DNA of 64,000 nt from Pithys albifrons albifrons (taxonomy: Eukaryota; Chordata; Aves; Passeriformes; Thamnophilidae): NCBI RefSeq assembly GCF_047495875.1, contig NC_092497.1, positions 30,442,781 to 30,506,780 on the forward strand. Direction: 5' to 3'. The notes below the pieces were generated by a model, which was given only the letters and a program-made list of their open reading frames with translations, was not told the DNA's origin and made no database searches. The translations under genes were made by a program, and so were the position numbers. Position 1 is the first letter of the stretch. The number at the start of each line of letters is the position of its first letter. Below are positions 12,868 through 23,250 of the stretch, piece after piece.

Positions 12868-14200
12868 AAATTGGGGTTTTAAAAGACCCTTATTGGGACG
12901 TCCCTTGAAGAAGCCACTGCCTGGGTGGCAAGGAAGATGAACTGGCCTGGGCGTTTGGCACCTCCTGTTACCTGGCAATTTACTCCAGAAGAGGTGCTCG
13001 ACCCTAACAAGCTGGCACATTGCCTGAAGGAAGGACGCCTTGCTTATTCTGACCCAAACCACCAGCTGCTTGCCTTCTACTGGGGTTTGGTCCATGCCTA
13101 CCGAGCTGCAATAGAGCATTGCCAGAAAGTTACAGGGGAGGACACAGGGACCCAGATTGTGGGGGACAGTACAGACACTCCAAACCAGACAGGTACCCAG
13201 ATCAATCAGCAAAAAACTATTATTGCTCCCGTAGTGAAAAGGAAGTCATGGATAGGGACGTCAGAGGGAGCAACATTAGGAGAGGGAGCAACAGTAGGAG
13301 AAGGAGCTGGTGAGGGAACAAGTGCAAGTTTTTCGACAGATGATATAGGTGCAGGACCTTCAACAGCAGGGGCCAAACAATGAGCTGGGAAACAGGAACG
13401 GCTAAGGGAAATTAGACAGGAGACCATAATATCCAGATCACTGACCCCAGCAGAACTTCGGGACATACGGAAGGAATACAGGCGCCTGCCTGGTGAACGA
13501 ATTCTTACATGGGTGCTCCAATGCCGAGATGGAGGAGCTGGGTCTTACGTGTTGAATGGTCAAGAAACACAACACCTGGGCACTATTGCAAGAGATGATA
13601 AGATTGAAAAGGAGATGGCAAAGGAACAGGGCAATTGCAATTTGTTGCTGCGACTCTTTGGAGGTGTGACTGGGGCATACACATATAGGGAGTCTTTACA
13701 GAGTTCCCCACGGAAGTGGACAACCATAGATGAGGCCAGCCAATACCTACGGGAATTGGCACCGTTAGAGCTTCTCTATGGTGATCCATTGTAAGGACTT
13801 GCTACCACTAATCCAGAGTATGTCCCCTGCACAATGCCGATGTGGAGGAAAGTAATGCAAGGTTTCCCTCCAATGCTGGTCAGCTGCCTGCTAACGGCTC
13901 TTCCCGAGAGTGGTGACCATGTACCCTGGACAGTGGGTGATATGTGCAGTTGGCTACGGACTATAGAAGAGGGGCTTGACGCTCTACGGGCTGATCTTCT
14001 GGACTCTAGGGGCAGCTCAAGGTCTCGTGACTGACAGGTCACTGAGAGAAGGGTGCCGTCTGATACCTCTGACGAAGATGGAACCGAGGAAAGGCCACAG
14101 TCTTGGTCTTGATCTCATTCTCGATCCCAGTCTCGTCCGCGTTCCCCTTGTAGTGCACACAGGAAGAGAAGCCCCAAGAGTAAACCACATAGTGAATGTG
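12868..14200 (+). pseudogene. gag: Decayed ERVL-type gag (second ERVL lineage)
   Basis: One reading frame (codon starts at 12925 + 3n) carries gag-like protein, interrupted by in-frame TGA at 13381, TAA at 13792, TGA at 14032 and another TGA near 14110. The middle part (about 13410-13600) aligns by eye with the Gag of the intact ERVL-type provirus at 52779-54437: both have an LR-x-(I/L)RK start, a PGE-x-ILTW core and a following LG-xx-A-x-D block. The C-terminal part is rich in Ser-Arg pairs and Lys, as expected for a basic nucleic-acid-binding tail. No zinc knuckle is seen. The segment before codon 12925 reads openly back to a TAA near 12881. No pol, primer site or LTR of this copy was found, so it is an orphan fragment of an older, related subfamily. 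Confidence 0.7.
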
Positions 14201-14620
14201 GATGATTGTGGGCTAGCCTATGTGCACTGGGGAAGGACATTCACTGGTTCTGTCACTGGTAACAAAAGAGAAAAGATCAGTGCCTGCCCCCTCCTTTCCC
14301 TCACAAGGAAGATGTGATTACATGTCAGATGTCTTAGTTAAGATGCATTAAAGGAATCCCAATTTTTTCCCAGCTGAAGTTGCCTCCTCTGAACCTTATG
14401 AACAACATAAATTCTTCCCCTTGCCACTTTTCAGTATCACTTTTCCATTCCCATACAACAACCAAGGGATTTTGAGTTAAGCTTTAAAGAGGCTACAACT
14501 ATACTGGTTTAAATGTTTGTGCAGTTCCTATTATATTTGTTAATAATGTTGTGACATGAAAGCGAGGAAAGACAGAAATGCAAACATTTCTAGTCTTAAC
14601 TGTATTAATATAAAGTTAAT
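14201..14620. other. Unassigned sequence downstream of the gag remnant
   Basis: The first 100 bp could still be retroviral (open to 14317 in one frame), but no protease or RT motif is visible. The rest is AT-rich with no recognised feature. Confidence 0.4.
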
Positions 14621-14885
14621 AGCTAAAAGCGCCCTCGGGATAATAAAACTTTATGAGCCCAGCACTGCCTATCGAAACCATGATGGAACACAGGCTGGAA
14701 AGATTTTTGACTCCCTGTGAGAGGCTCACTTAAAGCCAGGGAGAACTCATCAGCTAAATAAGCGCCTCTAGAAAATTAGAACCTTATTGAAACCAACACT
14801 GCCTAACAACATGGCTAGCACACAGATTGGAAGGATTTCTAACCTTTGCTGTGAGGCAACACTTAATAGCAAGAAAAGAACTTTC
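14621..14885. repeat. Diverged 131-bp tandem duplication
   Basis: Two head-to-tail copies, about 14621-14751 and 14752-14885, share blocks in the same order: AGCTAAA, GCGCC, TAAAACTTTA / TAGAACCTTA, a CACTGCCTA block, ACACAG-x-(C/T)TGGAA and a CTGTGAG-G-C-A-ACTTAA block. They differ at many sites, so the duplication is old. No coding potential. Confidence 0.65.
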
Positions 14886-15159
14886 CTCACGATAGCTCCT
14901 GAAATAGCATTTATTAATACAGGTACATGACAATGACTATATGGGTTACTTAGTCAGTGATAACATTTAGCTGCAGGATTGTACAAAATACCCCAAAAGA
15001 CACCGCTACAAAACACATTTTACAGGCCATCCCAGCACTATACCACTCCCATGACAAACTTAACTAACATAGGATTACTAAACAGAAACACAGCAGTTCA
15101 ACATCACATGTAACCCAAAAGAAAAGCAGCAGGAAAAATATAGCCACTTCCCATGAACA
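14886..15159. other. Short spacer, nothing recognised
   Basis: Adenine- and cytosine-rich sequence leading up to the third family A LTR. No motif supports a feature. Confidence 0.4.
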
Positions 15160-15164
15160 CATAT

Positions 15165-16422
15165 TGTGCTGGTTTAAAAGTAAACCAGCAGGAGAAATGG
15201 ACCCACCACAAGAGAGATTATAAGTCAGAGTTACAATTTAATGAAAGATATTACAATAAATACACTGACACAAAGAGAAATTGCTTTCAACTCACAAAAC
15301 CCAGCAGTATAACCCAGTGTCCTGGGGCACAAACCCAAAGGGGTTTCTTAGCACTTGTGTTGAGACCTGCATGGTTTCCCCTAAGTCCAAAGCAAAAGGA
15401 AGTGAAGAACCTGTTGGTGCAGGCGATGGCTATAGTCTGGTTGAGAGTGGTGGTTTCATCCTGTCAAGGTCCTACTGCTCCTCTGGATCCAACCAGTGGT
15501 TCCCAAGGTCTTCTTACCCCCTGCTTATGGGTACACACGGAGCACCCAGTCCCTCCCCCAGGGCAGGGACTCACACAACAGGTGATTAACTCTGTGAGTC
15601 ATGGGATATTTTTGAACCGTTGATGGCCCCTTATGTCTTGGTTTGAGATAAGCAACTGCCAACCCCCCCAAGCACAGAGAGAAAAGCCTCCCTCCTAACA
15701 CCAGGGAAAGGGAGGAAAAGAGAGGGGAAAGAAAAAACCACTTCAAATGGCATTTATACTAAAACTACATATATTTTTCACAGAAAGAAAGAGAATTAGA
15801 AGAGAGTACAAATATACACTCACACAAGTCTGCAACAACAAGTTCCCCACCTCAACTTCTTAACGAGCACACAAATTCTACTGTCTTAACTACACATTAC
15901 TTAAGAAAATACTTATTCCCCAGGGAGACAAACTCAAGCAGAAAGGAGAGACCCAGAACAACACAATTTACTTTCCTGAGATACCCTGTGAGCCAGTGGT
16001 GGGCCTGGTCCTCTCCACCCCCCCTGGGACAGCACTGTGCATTCTCCCAAGAGGAGGGCTGAGAAGCGACTGCCTTAACCACTCCCTCACTGGTTCCTAC
16101 TTCCCTGGAGATGATGTCATAATGTGGTATGGAATATAAAATTACTGGCTAGAAGAGGTCAGCTGTTAGCTCAGCCCAGCTCAAGTCAGCTGACAGCTGT
16201 GGCCTAGTCCAAACTTCAGAGCCCAAATCTAGGCCCACCTAGGTGAACCCATAACACCTTAGCAGCCACACCCCCTCAGGCTGGGTGTGAAGGTGCCAAC
16301 AACTCCCTGGGCAGCTGCCGCAAATAGTCCATTGTTCTTGGGAAATGAATAGAGGGGGTAGAATAAACAGCTTTGATTACCCACACACAGTGATAACTGG
16401 TCCTACCTGCTGAACTAGGACA
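15165..16422 (-). mobile_element. Solo LTR, family A copy 3, split by a nested LTR
   Basis: The reverse complement matches the family A LTRs at 6564 and 8100: the + strand begins TGTGCTGGTTTAAAAG and ends TGAACTAGGACA. Flanks CATAT (15160-15164) and CGTAT (16423-16427) are a 5-bp TSD with one CG/CA-type change. The LTR is interrupted at 15634-16256 by another LTR. Its remaining halves also lack roughly 75 bp present in copies 1 and 2. It is the oldest visible layer at this site. Confidence 0.85.
15634..16256 (-). mobile_element. Solo LTR, family B, nested inside family A copy 3
   Basis: The 623-bp element starts TGTCTTGGTTTGAG and ends CCCATAACA on the + strand. It is bounded by a perfect 5-bp TSD, CCTTA, at 15629-15633 and 16257-16261. 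Its terminal TGTC(T)TGGTTTGAG resembles the + strand left ends of the LTRs at 48818 and 54499. A TAGTATAAATG string read on the minus strand near 15750-15760 could be a TATA box, so I place its sense on the minus strand. Confidence 0.85.
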
Positions 16423-16596
16423 CGTATACACCCAGTGAGCTATAACAAATTATAATTAGTAAGGCATAGGAAAATAACGTAAGAGTTTGGTTGCTTACCC
16501 CTGCAAAGTCAGTGGAACAGGGGAGACAGGGTAGCTTGTGGATTGCCCTCCCAGAGGTGGAAGTTTTCTCCCCAGTTTTTGCTTTTACTCTGTTTC
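16423..16596. other. Spacer between family A copy 3 and the provirus
   Basis: Short unique-looking sequence. The provirus integrated in a T-rich stretch at its right end. Confidence 0.5.
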
Positions 16597-16601
16597 CTTT
16601 T

Positions 16602-16932
16602 TGTTGGGATTTCATATGCTCTTACATCTAAAGTGTGAGTTGTGTATTGAACTTGTTTCTGTACTTATCTTGTTGTAGCTTCAAGGACTAGTTAATGAGG
16701 TCAGCGGCTCCTGCCACCCTCTCAACGGATGTGTGTAATCGGCCAATTAGAGCAAGCTTTCTCATGCAAACAGCATTGTTAACCAATTATCAGTGCCAAG
16801 GTGGCGGAGCTGCAGAGGAATTCAGCTTTTGAAGTGTATAAGAGTTTTGTGAGGAGATGAATAAAGTTGCCTGTTGCAGTAACTTCTGTGAAGTCGTCTC
16901 AGCAGGTCACAAACCCGTCTCCCTCGGTTACA
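16602..16932 (+). repeat. 5' LTR of the betaretrovirus-like provirus
   Basis: 331 bp, TGTTGGGA...GGTTACA. It contains TATAAG at 16837-16842 and AATAAA at 16860-16865, only 18 bp apart, so promoter and poly(A) signal almost overlap and R must be short. The last three bases before the terminal CA differ from the 3' copy (TTACA against TAACA). Confidence 0.92.
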
Positions 16933-16934
16933 AC

Positions 16935-16952
16935 TGGTGCCCGAAGACAGGT
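16935..16952 (+). promoter_or_regulatory. Primer binding site of the betaretrovirus-like provirus
   Basis: TGGTGCCCGAAGACAGGT begins two bases after the 5' LTR, where a tRNA primer site belongs, and starts with the obligatory TGG. It does not fit exactly any tRNA 3' end I can recall. The TGGTGCCC start is shared with class II (HERV-K-like) elements that use lysine tRNA. The primer is left unassigned. Confidence 0.75.
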
Positions 16953-17196
16953 TGCTAGCCGTTCGCAAAATGGCTGGACCAGACGTGCGATTCCAGTCCA
17001 CAAAATCTGAAGAATTCAGACATGTGGACCCTGTCCCACAGAATCTGGTTACTTGGACGTGCAGGACGTTGCCCGCAAGATCCAGCTCGTCTGGATATGT
17101 GAGTGCCCTTGCAAGAGGAAGTAGTGGGAGAAAAGGTCGAACACACCAAAGGTTTTGTCGACACCCCGGGCGTGGAGGGCTGTAAACGAGTGAAAA

Positions 17197-19059
17197 ATGG
17201 AGAAGGATGCAGCCCAGCAATTGTTCTTAGAGTTTCTCACTGTGCGAGGCATTGCTGTGTCCACGAAAAAGCTGTTATGTTTGCTCGCATGGGCTAAGAA
17301 AGCAGGACTCTTTAAACTGTCATCGCAACTTTTTGATGTGTTGGAGTGGCAAGAAGTAGGTGATAAGCTCCGTGAAAAAGCAATAGATGGAGGCAAAGAG
17401 GCGAAAGAACTAGGACCAGCCTAGCGAGAAGTTATGAGCCACCTTAAGCAGTACCAGGCTGAGAAGAAGGTGACTATGGCAGCTCAACATATGCTAGATG
17501 ACAATGAGGACCGGCGTGGCCAGTCTGGACTTTTCAAGACGGTTCCTGTAGCCCCTGGCGTGGAAGTACCAGTCCTTCAGAACGCTGGTGAGGCGCAAGA
17601 GGCCGGCGCAGCTGCCGAAGCCTCAAATTCCGCTACGTCAACTGCCGATGCTGGGGACGCTGGCTGCCGTCCGAAAACGCCGAGGTCGACCCCGCTCCCG
17701 CCCAGCGGCTCCAGCGACTCTGATTCCGATGATGACATCAACCGCAAGCGCCGAGATCGGGGCTCTCAGATCCCCTCCGCTCCGCGCTATCGGCCGCCGC
17801 CGTGGCCTCCACCACCCCCTCCCCCCGCCGGCATCACGGATAACCTGAGGGCTCTTGACTTCGGGAATGACGTATTGATAGAGTCGGGTGGGGGGTTACT
17901 ACTGCGTCCTAGGAATGGGGGAAATTGGTCTGGTATAATACGGGATGCCTTGCTGGAGGGTGATTGGGTGGCAGTAGGGGCTTTGGGGTCTCACTGTGGG
18001 TTTCCCGTACTGCAAACTACCAACCCGCAGGGCCAGGCCGTAGGAACTCACAAGCCTTATGAATGGAAGCTGTTACAGCAGCTACAAGCTACAGTTACTC
18101 AATACCAGCTGCATAGTGAACCGGTAAAGCAAACGCTGGGGTATGTCTTTAGCGCAGAGCTTTTGTGTCCAAATGACTGCATGGCCTTGGCAAAATTGCT
18201 ATGCACACCATCTCAATATGTGCAGTGGGAAAAGTTATGGGAGGAGGAATGTAGAAAGGTTGTGAATACACCAGTGCCGCAGGGGCATGCATTGCATGGG
18301 TTACAGCTCGATATGCTAATGGGGCAAGGCCCGTATGCAGCGACTCCCAGACAGCTCCAGTTTCCTGCTGAGTTCCATAGAGCGTCTGCAGAGGCAGCTC
18401 ATAAGGCGTTGTTGCGTATACCAACAAAGAAAAAGGGGTCAAACTGGGCGAATGTGCGTCAGGGTGAGCAAGAGACTTATGAGACCTTTATTAATCGCTT
18501 AGTCAGTGCTTTGGAATCTGACGCGGATTTGCAAGAAGGTATGAGGGAGAATCTCCTTAAGACCTTCGCCTTTGAACATGCAAATGGCAAAACTAGATTG
18601 CTCTTAAGCACTTTGCCTAAGGAGGCCTCGCTGGTGGATATGCTGGACCGTGTTTCCAGAGCTCAGGCACAACAACAAAATGTATTTTTAGCTGAGGCTG
18701 TGGGGGAGGCTGTGAAGGAGCAGAATAAGTCTATCACAAAAATGCTTCAACAGCTCCCCATGCTCATGGCAGTTGTAACACGGCCGCATACCAGAAAGGG
18801 GGATGGGCGTCGCAATGGCAACCGGGTGTGTTTTCGTTTCGGCAAGCCAGGGCATGTTCGTAAACAATGCATGGCTGGAGCAGTGTGGTGCACCCTGTGT
18901 CAAAGTAGGAGTCATGCCAGCAAAGCGTGTAGAAGGTCAGGAAACGGGATAGCAAGCGCGAATGGGGGTTGCGTGGGGACAACAGTAACTCCCAATGTTG
19001 TGAATGGGGCGCTCCCGCCACTGCCGGGAGCCTCGGGATTGACCTGGCAACAACAGTAG
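17197..19059 (+). pseudogene. gag: gag of the betaretrovirus-like provirus (one in-frame stop)
   Basis: The likely start is ATG 17197 (AAAAATGG context). The frame runs to the TAG at 19057 but is broken by a TAG at 17422-17424, so about 75 matrix residues are separated from the 541-codon remainder. In order: a helical matrix start; an acidic/serine stretch; a proline-rich segment at 17770-17835 holding a PSAP-type late motif and a PPPW run; capsid; a major homology region near 18460-18520 (QGEQETYETF...RL); and nucleocapsid with two knuckles. The first knuckle has Phe (TTC, 18838-18840) in place of its second Cys. The second (CX2CX4HX4C) is complete. The end overlaps the protease frame. Confidence 0.85.
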
Positions 19060-19781
19060 ATGTTGTCTTGACTGACACGTCTCCCCAAATGGTTCCTACT
19101 GGGTGGCAGAAACCGAGAGACTCCTTTGGGGCATTGTTGTTGGGTCGATCGTCGGCAGGGCTTAAAGGATTAGTAGTGCTGCCAGGCTTGATTGACGCTG
19201 ATTACATGGGGGAGGTTAAAATAGTAGCACACACCTTGCAACCCCCCATGGTCATCCCAGCGGGAAGCCGCATAGCCCAAGTCGTGCCGCTGACCAACCT
19301 GCTACAAACAATGTCCTTATGGAAAAGTGTGAGTAACATTCGAGGTGATCGTGGTTTCGGTTCTTCAGGGCCAGTGGCGTGTTTGTCGTTGCAGCTAAAA
19401 TCACAACCCATTTTGAAAGTCATTCTCTCCTATAACGGAGAGCAGTACCCTATTCAGCTGCTGCTAGACACGGGGGCAGATGTCACAATGGTTAGCCAAA
19501 CCTTGTGGCTGCCGCATTGGCCGTTACAGGTGGCCCTGGAAGGGGTTACTGGCCTCGGGGGCATAACCACGGCAAGGACATCCCTTGGTCCTGTACAGAT
19601 CGCTACCGAGGAATCGGTGGCTTCCGTAGTCGTCTATGTCTGTCCCCTTCCCCCCGGACTCCCAGGGCTTCTTGGCAGAGATGCGATGGCGCAAATGGGA
19701 GTAACGCTGTCTTCAGTAGGAACGGCTTTTTCACAGCAGCCATTGGAAAGCTGCCACCACCTCGGCCACTCGTCTGGCTGA
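18933..19781 (+). CDS. pro: dUTPase-protease (pro) of the betaretrovirus-like provirus
   Basis: Open in the frame -1 to gag, from just after a TAG at 18930-18932 to 19781. The first usable residue depends on where ribosomes shift. Counting from codon 18969, the dUTPase comes first with all five family motifs: GIDL (residue 23), GRSS (59), a GLIDADYMGE block (73-82), AGSRIAQ (98) and a C-terminal RGDRGFGSSG (125-134). The aspartic protease follows, with LLLDTGAD (active Asp about 167) and the conserved GRDAM near its end. dUTPase hydrolyses dUTP; the protease matures Gag and Gag-Pro-Pol. A dUTPase fused ahead of protease is a betaretroviral hallmark. No stop or frameshift was found, so this is the only undamaged part of the provirus, though it lacks an intact gag to deliver it. 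Confidence 0.88.
   Translation, partial: KVRKRDSKREWGLRGDNSNSQCCEWGAPATAGSLGIDLATTVDVVLTDTSPQMVPTGWQKPRDSFGALLLGRSSAGLKGLVVLPGLIDADYMGEVKIVAHTLQPPMVIPAGSRIAQVVPLTNLLQTMSLWKSVSNIRGDRGFGSSGPVACLSLQLKSQPILKVILSYNGEQYPIQLLLDTGADVTMVSQTLWLPHWPLQVALEGVTGLGGITTARTSLGPVQIATEESVASVVVYVCPLPPGLPGLLGRDAMAQMGVTLSSVGTAFSQQPLESCHHLGHSSG
18939..18945 (+). promoter_or_regulatory. Candidate gag-pro -1 frameshift site
   Basis: AGGAAAC read in the gag frame as A GGA AAC. It lies right after the second zinc knuckle, seven bases past the last stop in the pro frame and inside the gag/pro overlap. It differs by one base from the GGGAAAC slippery site known from type D/betaretroviruses. A downstream pseudoknot was not demonstrated. 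Confidence 0.4.
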
Positions 19782-22422
19782 CCAATGAGGCAGTCTGGAT
19801 GGAGCAATGGCCGTTGACAAAAGAGCGGCTGGAAATTGCTCATCAACTCGTATCAGAACAAGTTGAACAAGGCCATTTAAAGGAGTCTGTTAGTCTATGG
19901 AACACCCCGATATTTGTCGTGCCAAAGAAGTCAGGGAAGTGGCGTTTGCTTCACGACTTGTGAAAGGTTAATGAGCAGATGCAGCCTATGGGGGCAGTGC
20001 AGTCAGGTCTACCAAACCCGGCTATGTTGCCTGAAAATTGGCCACTGCCGATTATTGATCTTAAGGATTGCTTCTTCACAATCCGTTTACACCCTAATGA
20101 TACTCAGAGGTTTGCATTCACCCTGCCTTCGCTTAATAGGGCAGAACCAGCGAAACAGTTTGAATGGACCGTCCTGCCCCAAGGCATGAAGAACAGCCCC
20201 ACCTTGTGTCAGCTCTATGTAGCGGCTGCACTAGCTCCACTAAGGCAAACATGGCCACATGTACTAATTTACCAGTACCTAGACGATGTGGTTTTCTGTC
20301 AACAACAGTGCTTTACTTCTGAACAAACTCAGCAAATCCTTGACACCCTCTCTGCCTTTGGACTTCAAATAGCACAGGAAAAGCTCCAGATTAGCCAGCC
20401 TTAGAAGTATTTAGGGTGGGCTATCTCAGATTCAGTGATCCGTCCCCAAAAACTGACCATATCAACAGATGTTGTTACCCTGCATGATGCTCAGAAACTA
20501 TTAGGGGATCTGCAATGGGTACAGCCAGTGGTAGGCTTACGGAATGAAGACCTTGCACCTCTGTTGCCACTGCTGAAGGGTACAGACCCTACCCAGCCTG
20601 TCTGTGTCTCTGATGCACAACGTATGGCCCTCCAAAACATTGTAGACAAAGTTAATAATAGATGGGCACACCGCAGAATTCTCAATTTTCCATTTTCGGT
20701 TTTTGTTCTCCTGTCGGCCCCATTCATGAATGCAGTGATTGCTCAATGGCAAAAGAAAAAGGGGGGAAAACAGAGAGAGAGAGTGTGTTTGATAGAGTGG
20801 GTATTTGGTCCAGTTATGCCCAAGAAAAGCATTGTACCACTCATTGAGAGCAAGGCAACCCTCATTATGAAGGCTAGAATGAGAACAGTTGTCATTTCAG
20901 GGGCAGAACCAGAATACGTCCATCTGCCCATGACACCAACAGAACTTGAATGGTCCTTGAATAACTCAGAGGTGCTTCAACGAAGCTTGCTAGGATGGTC
21001 AGGTTCCATAACCACAGAATTTCCTACAGGGAAACTTGGGGCCTTGTTAACCACGCAGAGATGATCAGGCATACCCTTGTGCTCTAGAACACCGCTGGTG
21101 GATGCTATCACTGTGTTTACTGATGCAGGGAAGTTATCAAAATCTGCTGCCATTGTGTGGAAAACAGATAATCAGTGGCAAAAGAAAGTGCTAAAGGGAA
21201 CTGCTGAGGATACATTGCAGACACTAGAACTTACCACGGTATGTTGGGCATTTAATCACTGGATGATGAGTTCATTGAATGTAGTAACAGATTCATTGTA
21301 CGTTGCAGGTGTGGCCCAGCGCATTGAGGATGCAGCAATAAGAGAAACTGGTAGGCCGCGATTAGTGCGATTGTTCCAACAGCTCCAGCAAGCTACTCGA
21401 CAGCGCAGCTTGCTGTATTGTGTAATTCACACACAGAGCCATCAGTGGAGTTTGGGTTGGGACAGGGCAATGCAAAGGCAGATGCACTAGTCTCTGCAGC
21501 AATAACGATCCACTGTCCACTTAACAAATTCGAATCTGCCAGGATGGCGCATAATCAATTCCACCAAAATGCTAAAGGTCTGATGACGGACTTTGAGCTC
21601 TCTCAGGCAGAGGCCTCTGGAATTGTGAGAACTTGCCCTCAATGCAGCCACCATGGGCCTGGAATTGGCATGGGAGTAAATCCACGCGGGTTAAAAGCCC
21701 TAGAAATATGGCAAATGGACGTCACACACGTACCTAGTTTTGGGAGGCTTAAGTACGTCCATGTCACAGTTGACACTTACTCGCGGTTTGTGTGGGCCAC
21801 TGCACAAACAGGAGAAAGGGCTTTGCATGTTAAACGGCACCTGACGCAGTGTGTGGCAGTCATGGGGGTTCCAGAAACCATCAAAACAGATAATGGGCCT
21901 GCATATGTCAGTCAAAGTGTGAAAAAGTGGTTTCAACATTGGGGAATTAAACATGTAACAGGGATTCCCCACTCCCCTACCGGACAAGCTGTAGTTGAAC
22001 GAACCAATAAAACCTTAAAGGAATACTTGGTTAAATTTAAGGATGAATTAGATATTCAGGAGAAACTAAACAAGGCACTCTTTGTAATGAATCATTTATG
22101 TATTTTTGGGGATAATGCAGAACCTGCAGCTCTATTACATGGCAGAGCTCTGCCCAAAATACAGCCCAACTGTACTGTCAAGGTTACTTATAGGGATCCT
22201 AAAACAGGTGAATGGAAAGGCCCTGCTGAAGTAATATTCTTTGGGAGAGGCTATAATTGTGTTTTAACACCAACGGGACCTCAGTGGATTCCGGCAAAGT
22301 GGACCAAGGCAGCCACCAAACAACAAGATAAAGACACACCAGACAACGACAATCAGCGTGGCGACGATATTACCTTTCGAGATCAACCTGTTGGACTCTG
22401 CCAATTGTTTGGGTCTGCTTAG
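19766..22422 (+). pseudogene. pol: pol (RT-RNase H-integrase) of the betaretrovirus-like provirus, broken
   Basis: The pol frame is again -1 to pro and overlaps its end. RT starts near 19766. Breaks are TGA at 19961, TAG at 20402, TGA at 21062 and a frameshift between about 21430 and 21470 inside RNase H (the GN-x-KAD motif is read in the next frame). RT carries LPQG and a YLDD catalytic box near 20275. RNase H has TVFTDAG near 21115. Integrase keeps the HH-CC zinc-binding motif near 21545-21645 and a DD35E triad (Asp 21718, Asp 21889, Glu 21997), then a C-terminal DNA-binding domain to TAG 22420. Two of the stops replace residues that are Arg or Trp in relatives, consistent with C-to-T/G-to-A decay. 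Confidence 0.88.
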
Positions 22423-22904
22423 GTCATATAAGTTGTCACCTGTAATAACGATAGAACTGTGTATGTTTGGTAGTTCTGCTGTTATGACTGAAGTTAGCCT
22501 TACTCTGCTGCCAACTCAGGATATTTGGTTTGTCTTTGCCAACATAACCAGACAGCAAGAGACTTGTATTAGCTAATCTCAAGTAAGAAATCCTTTTATC
22601 ACATGGTTAAGTAGTATTTTAAGTCTTCTTAACTCTAATCAGTGCCTTACAACTCTTACTATGCGGGCATTTATCTGTTTTAGTGACTAGTGTGGATAAG
22701 GTTTCTCTTTTAAGTTTTTAGTTTACTTTCTTAAGATTAATAAGTTAGCATTGTAATTCGGTTAAGTCTTAATGATATTATTGCTCTGTGTGTTTATATT
22801 ATACTCTTAGGATGTTAAGTTATGTATGTTAAGTAAGCCATTCTGCAGACAATTAATCAAACATGGATAGTTCAAAAAAAAACAAACAAAAAAAAAACCC
22901 AAAA
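22423..22904 (+). pseudogene. Post-pol region with possible env remnant
   Basis: About 480 bp separates pol from the polypurine tract, far too short for env. A short frame near 22480-22576 reads like an envelope start by general character (DIWFVFANIT followed by a Cys), then stops. The rest is T-rich and closed in all frames. I think env was lost by deletion, leaving a stub; the assignment is weak. Confidence 0.3.
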
Positions 22905-22919
22905 AATAAACGGGGGAAT
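22905..22919 (+). promoter_or_regulatory. Polypurine tract of the betaretrovirus-like provirus
   Basis: An A-rich run followed by CGGGGGAAT directly precedes the TG of the 3' LTR, the expected place for the plus-strand primer. Confidence 0.8.
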
Positions 22920-23250
22920 TGTTGGGATTTCGTATGCTCTTAGATCTAAAGTGTGAGTTGTGTATTGAACTTGTTTCTGTACTTAGCTTGTTGTAGCTTC
23001 AAGGACTAGTTAATGAGGTCAGCAGCTCCTGCCACCCTCTCAACAGATGTGTGTAATCGGCCAATTAGAGCAAGCTTTCTCATGCAAACAGCATTGTTAA
23101 CCAATTATCAGTGCCAAGGTGGCGGAGCTGCGGAGGAATTCAGCTTTTGAAGTGTATAAGAGTTTTGTGAGGAGATGAATAAAGTTGCCTGTTGCAGTAA
23201 TTTCTGTGAAGTCATCTCAGCAGGACACAAACCCGTCTCCCTCGGTAACA
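22920..23250 (+). repeat. 3' LTR of the betaretrovirus-like provirus
   Basis: 331 bp, TGTTGGGA...GGTAACA, same length as the 5' copy and with the same TATA and AATAAA spacing. Ten substitutions and no indel separate the two copies. Confidence 0.92.

Noticed and set aside
12601..13212. 203-codon minus-strand ORF as a gene
   Set aside because: The C-terminal part is the CR1 ORF2 end. The rest is antisense to the ERVL-type gag remnant, so the ORF is a chance join across two repeats.
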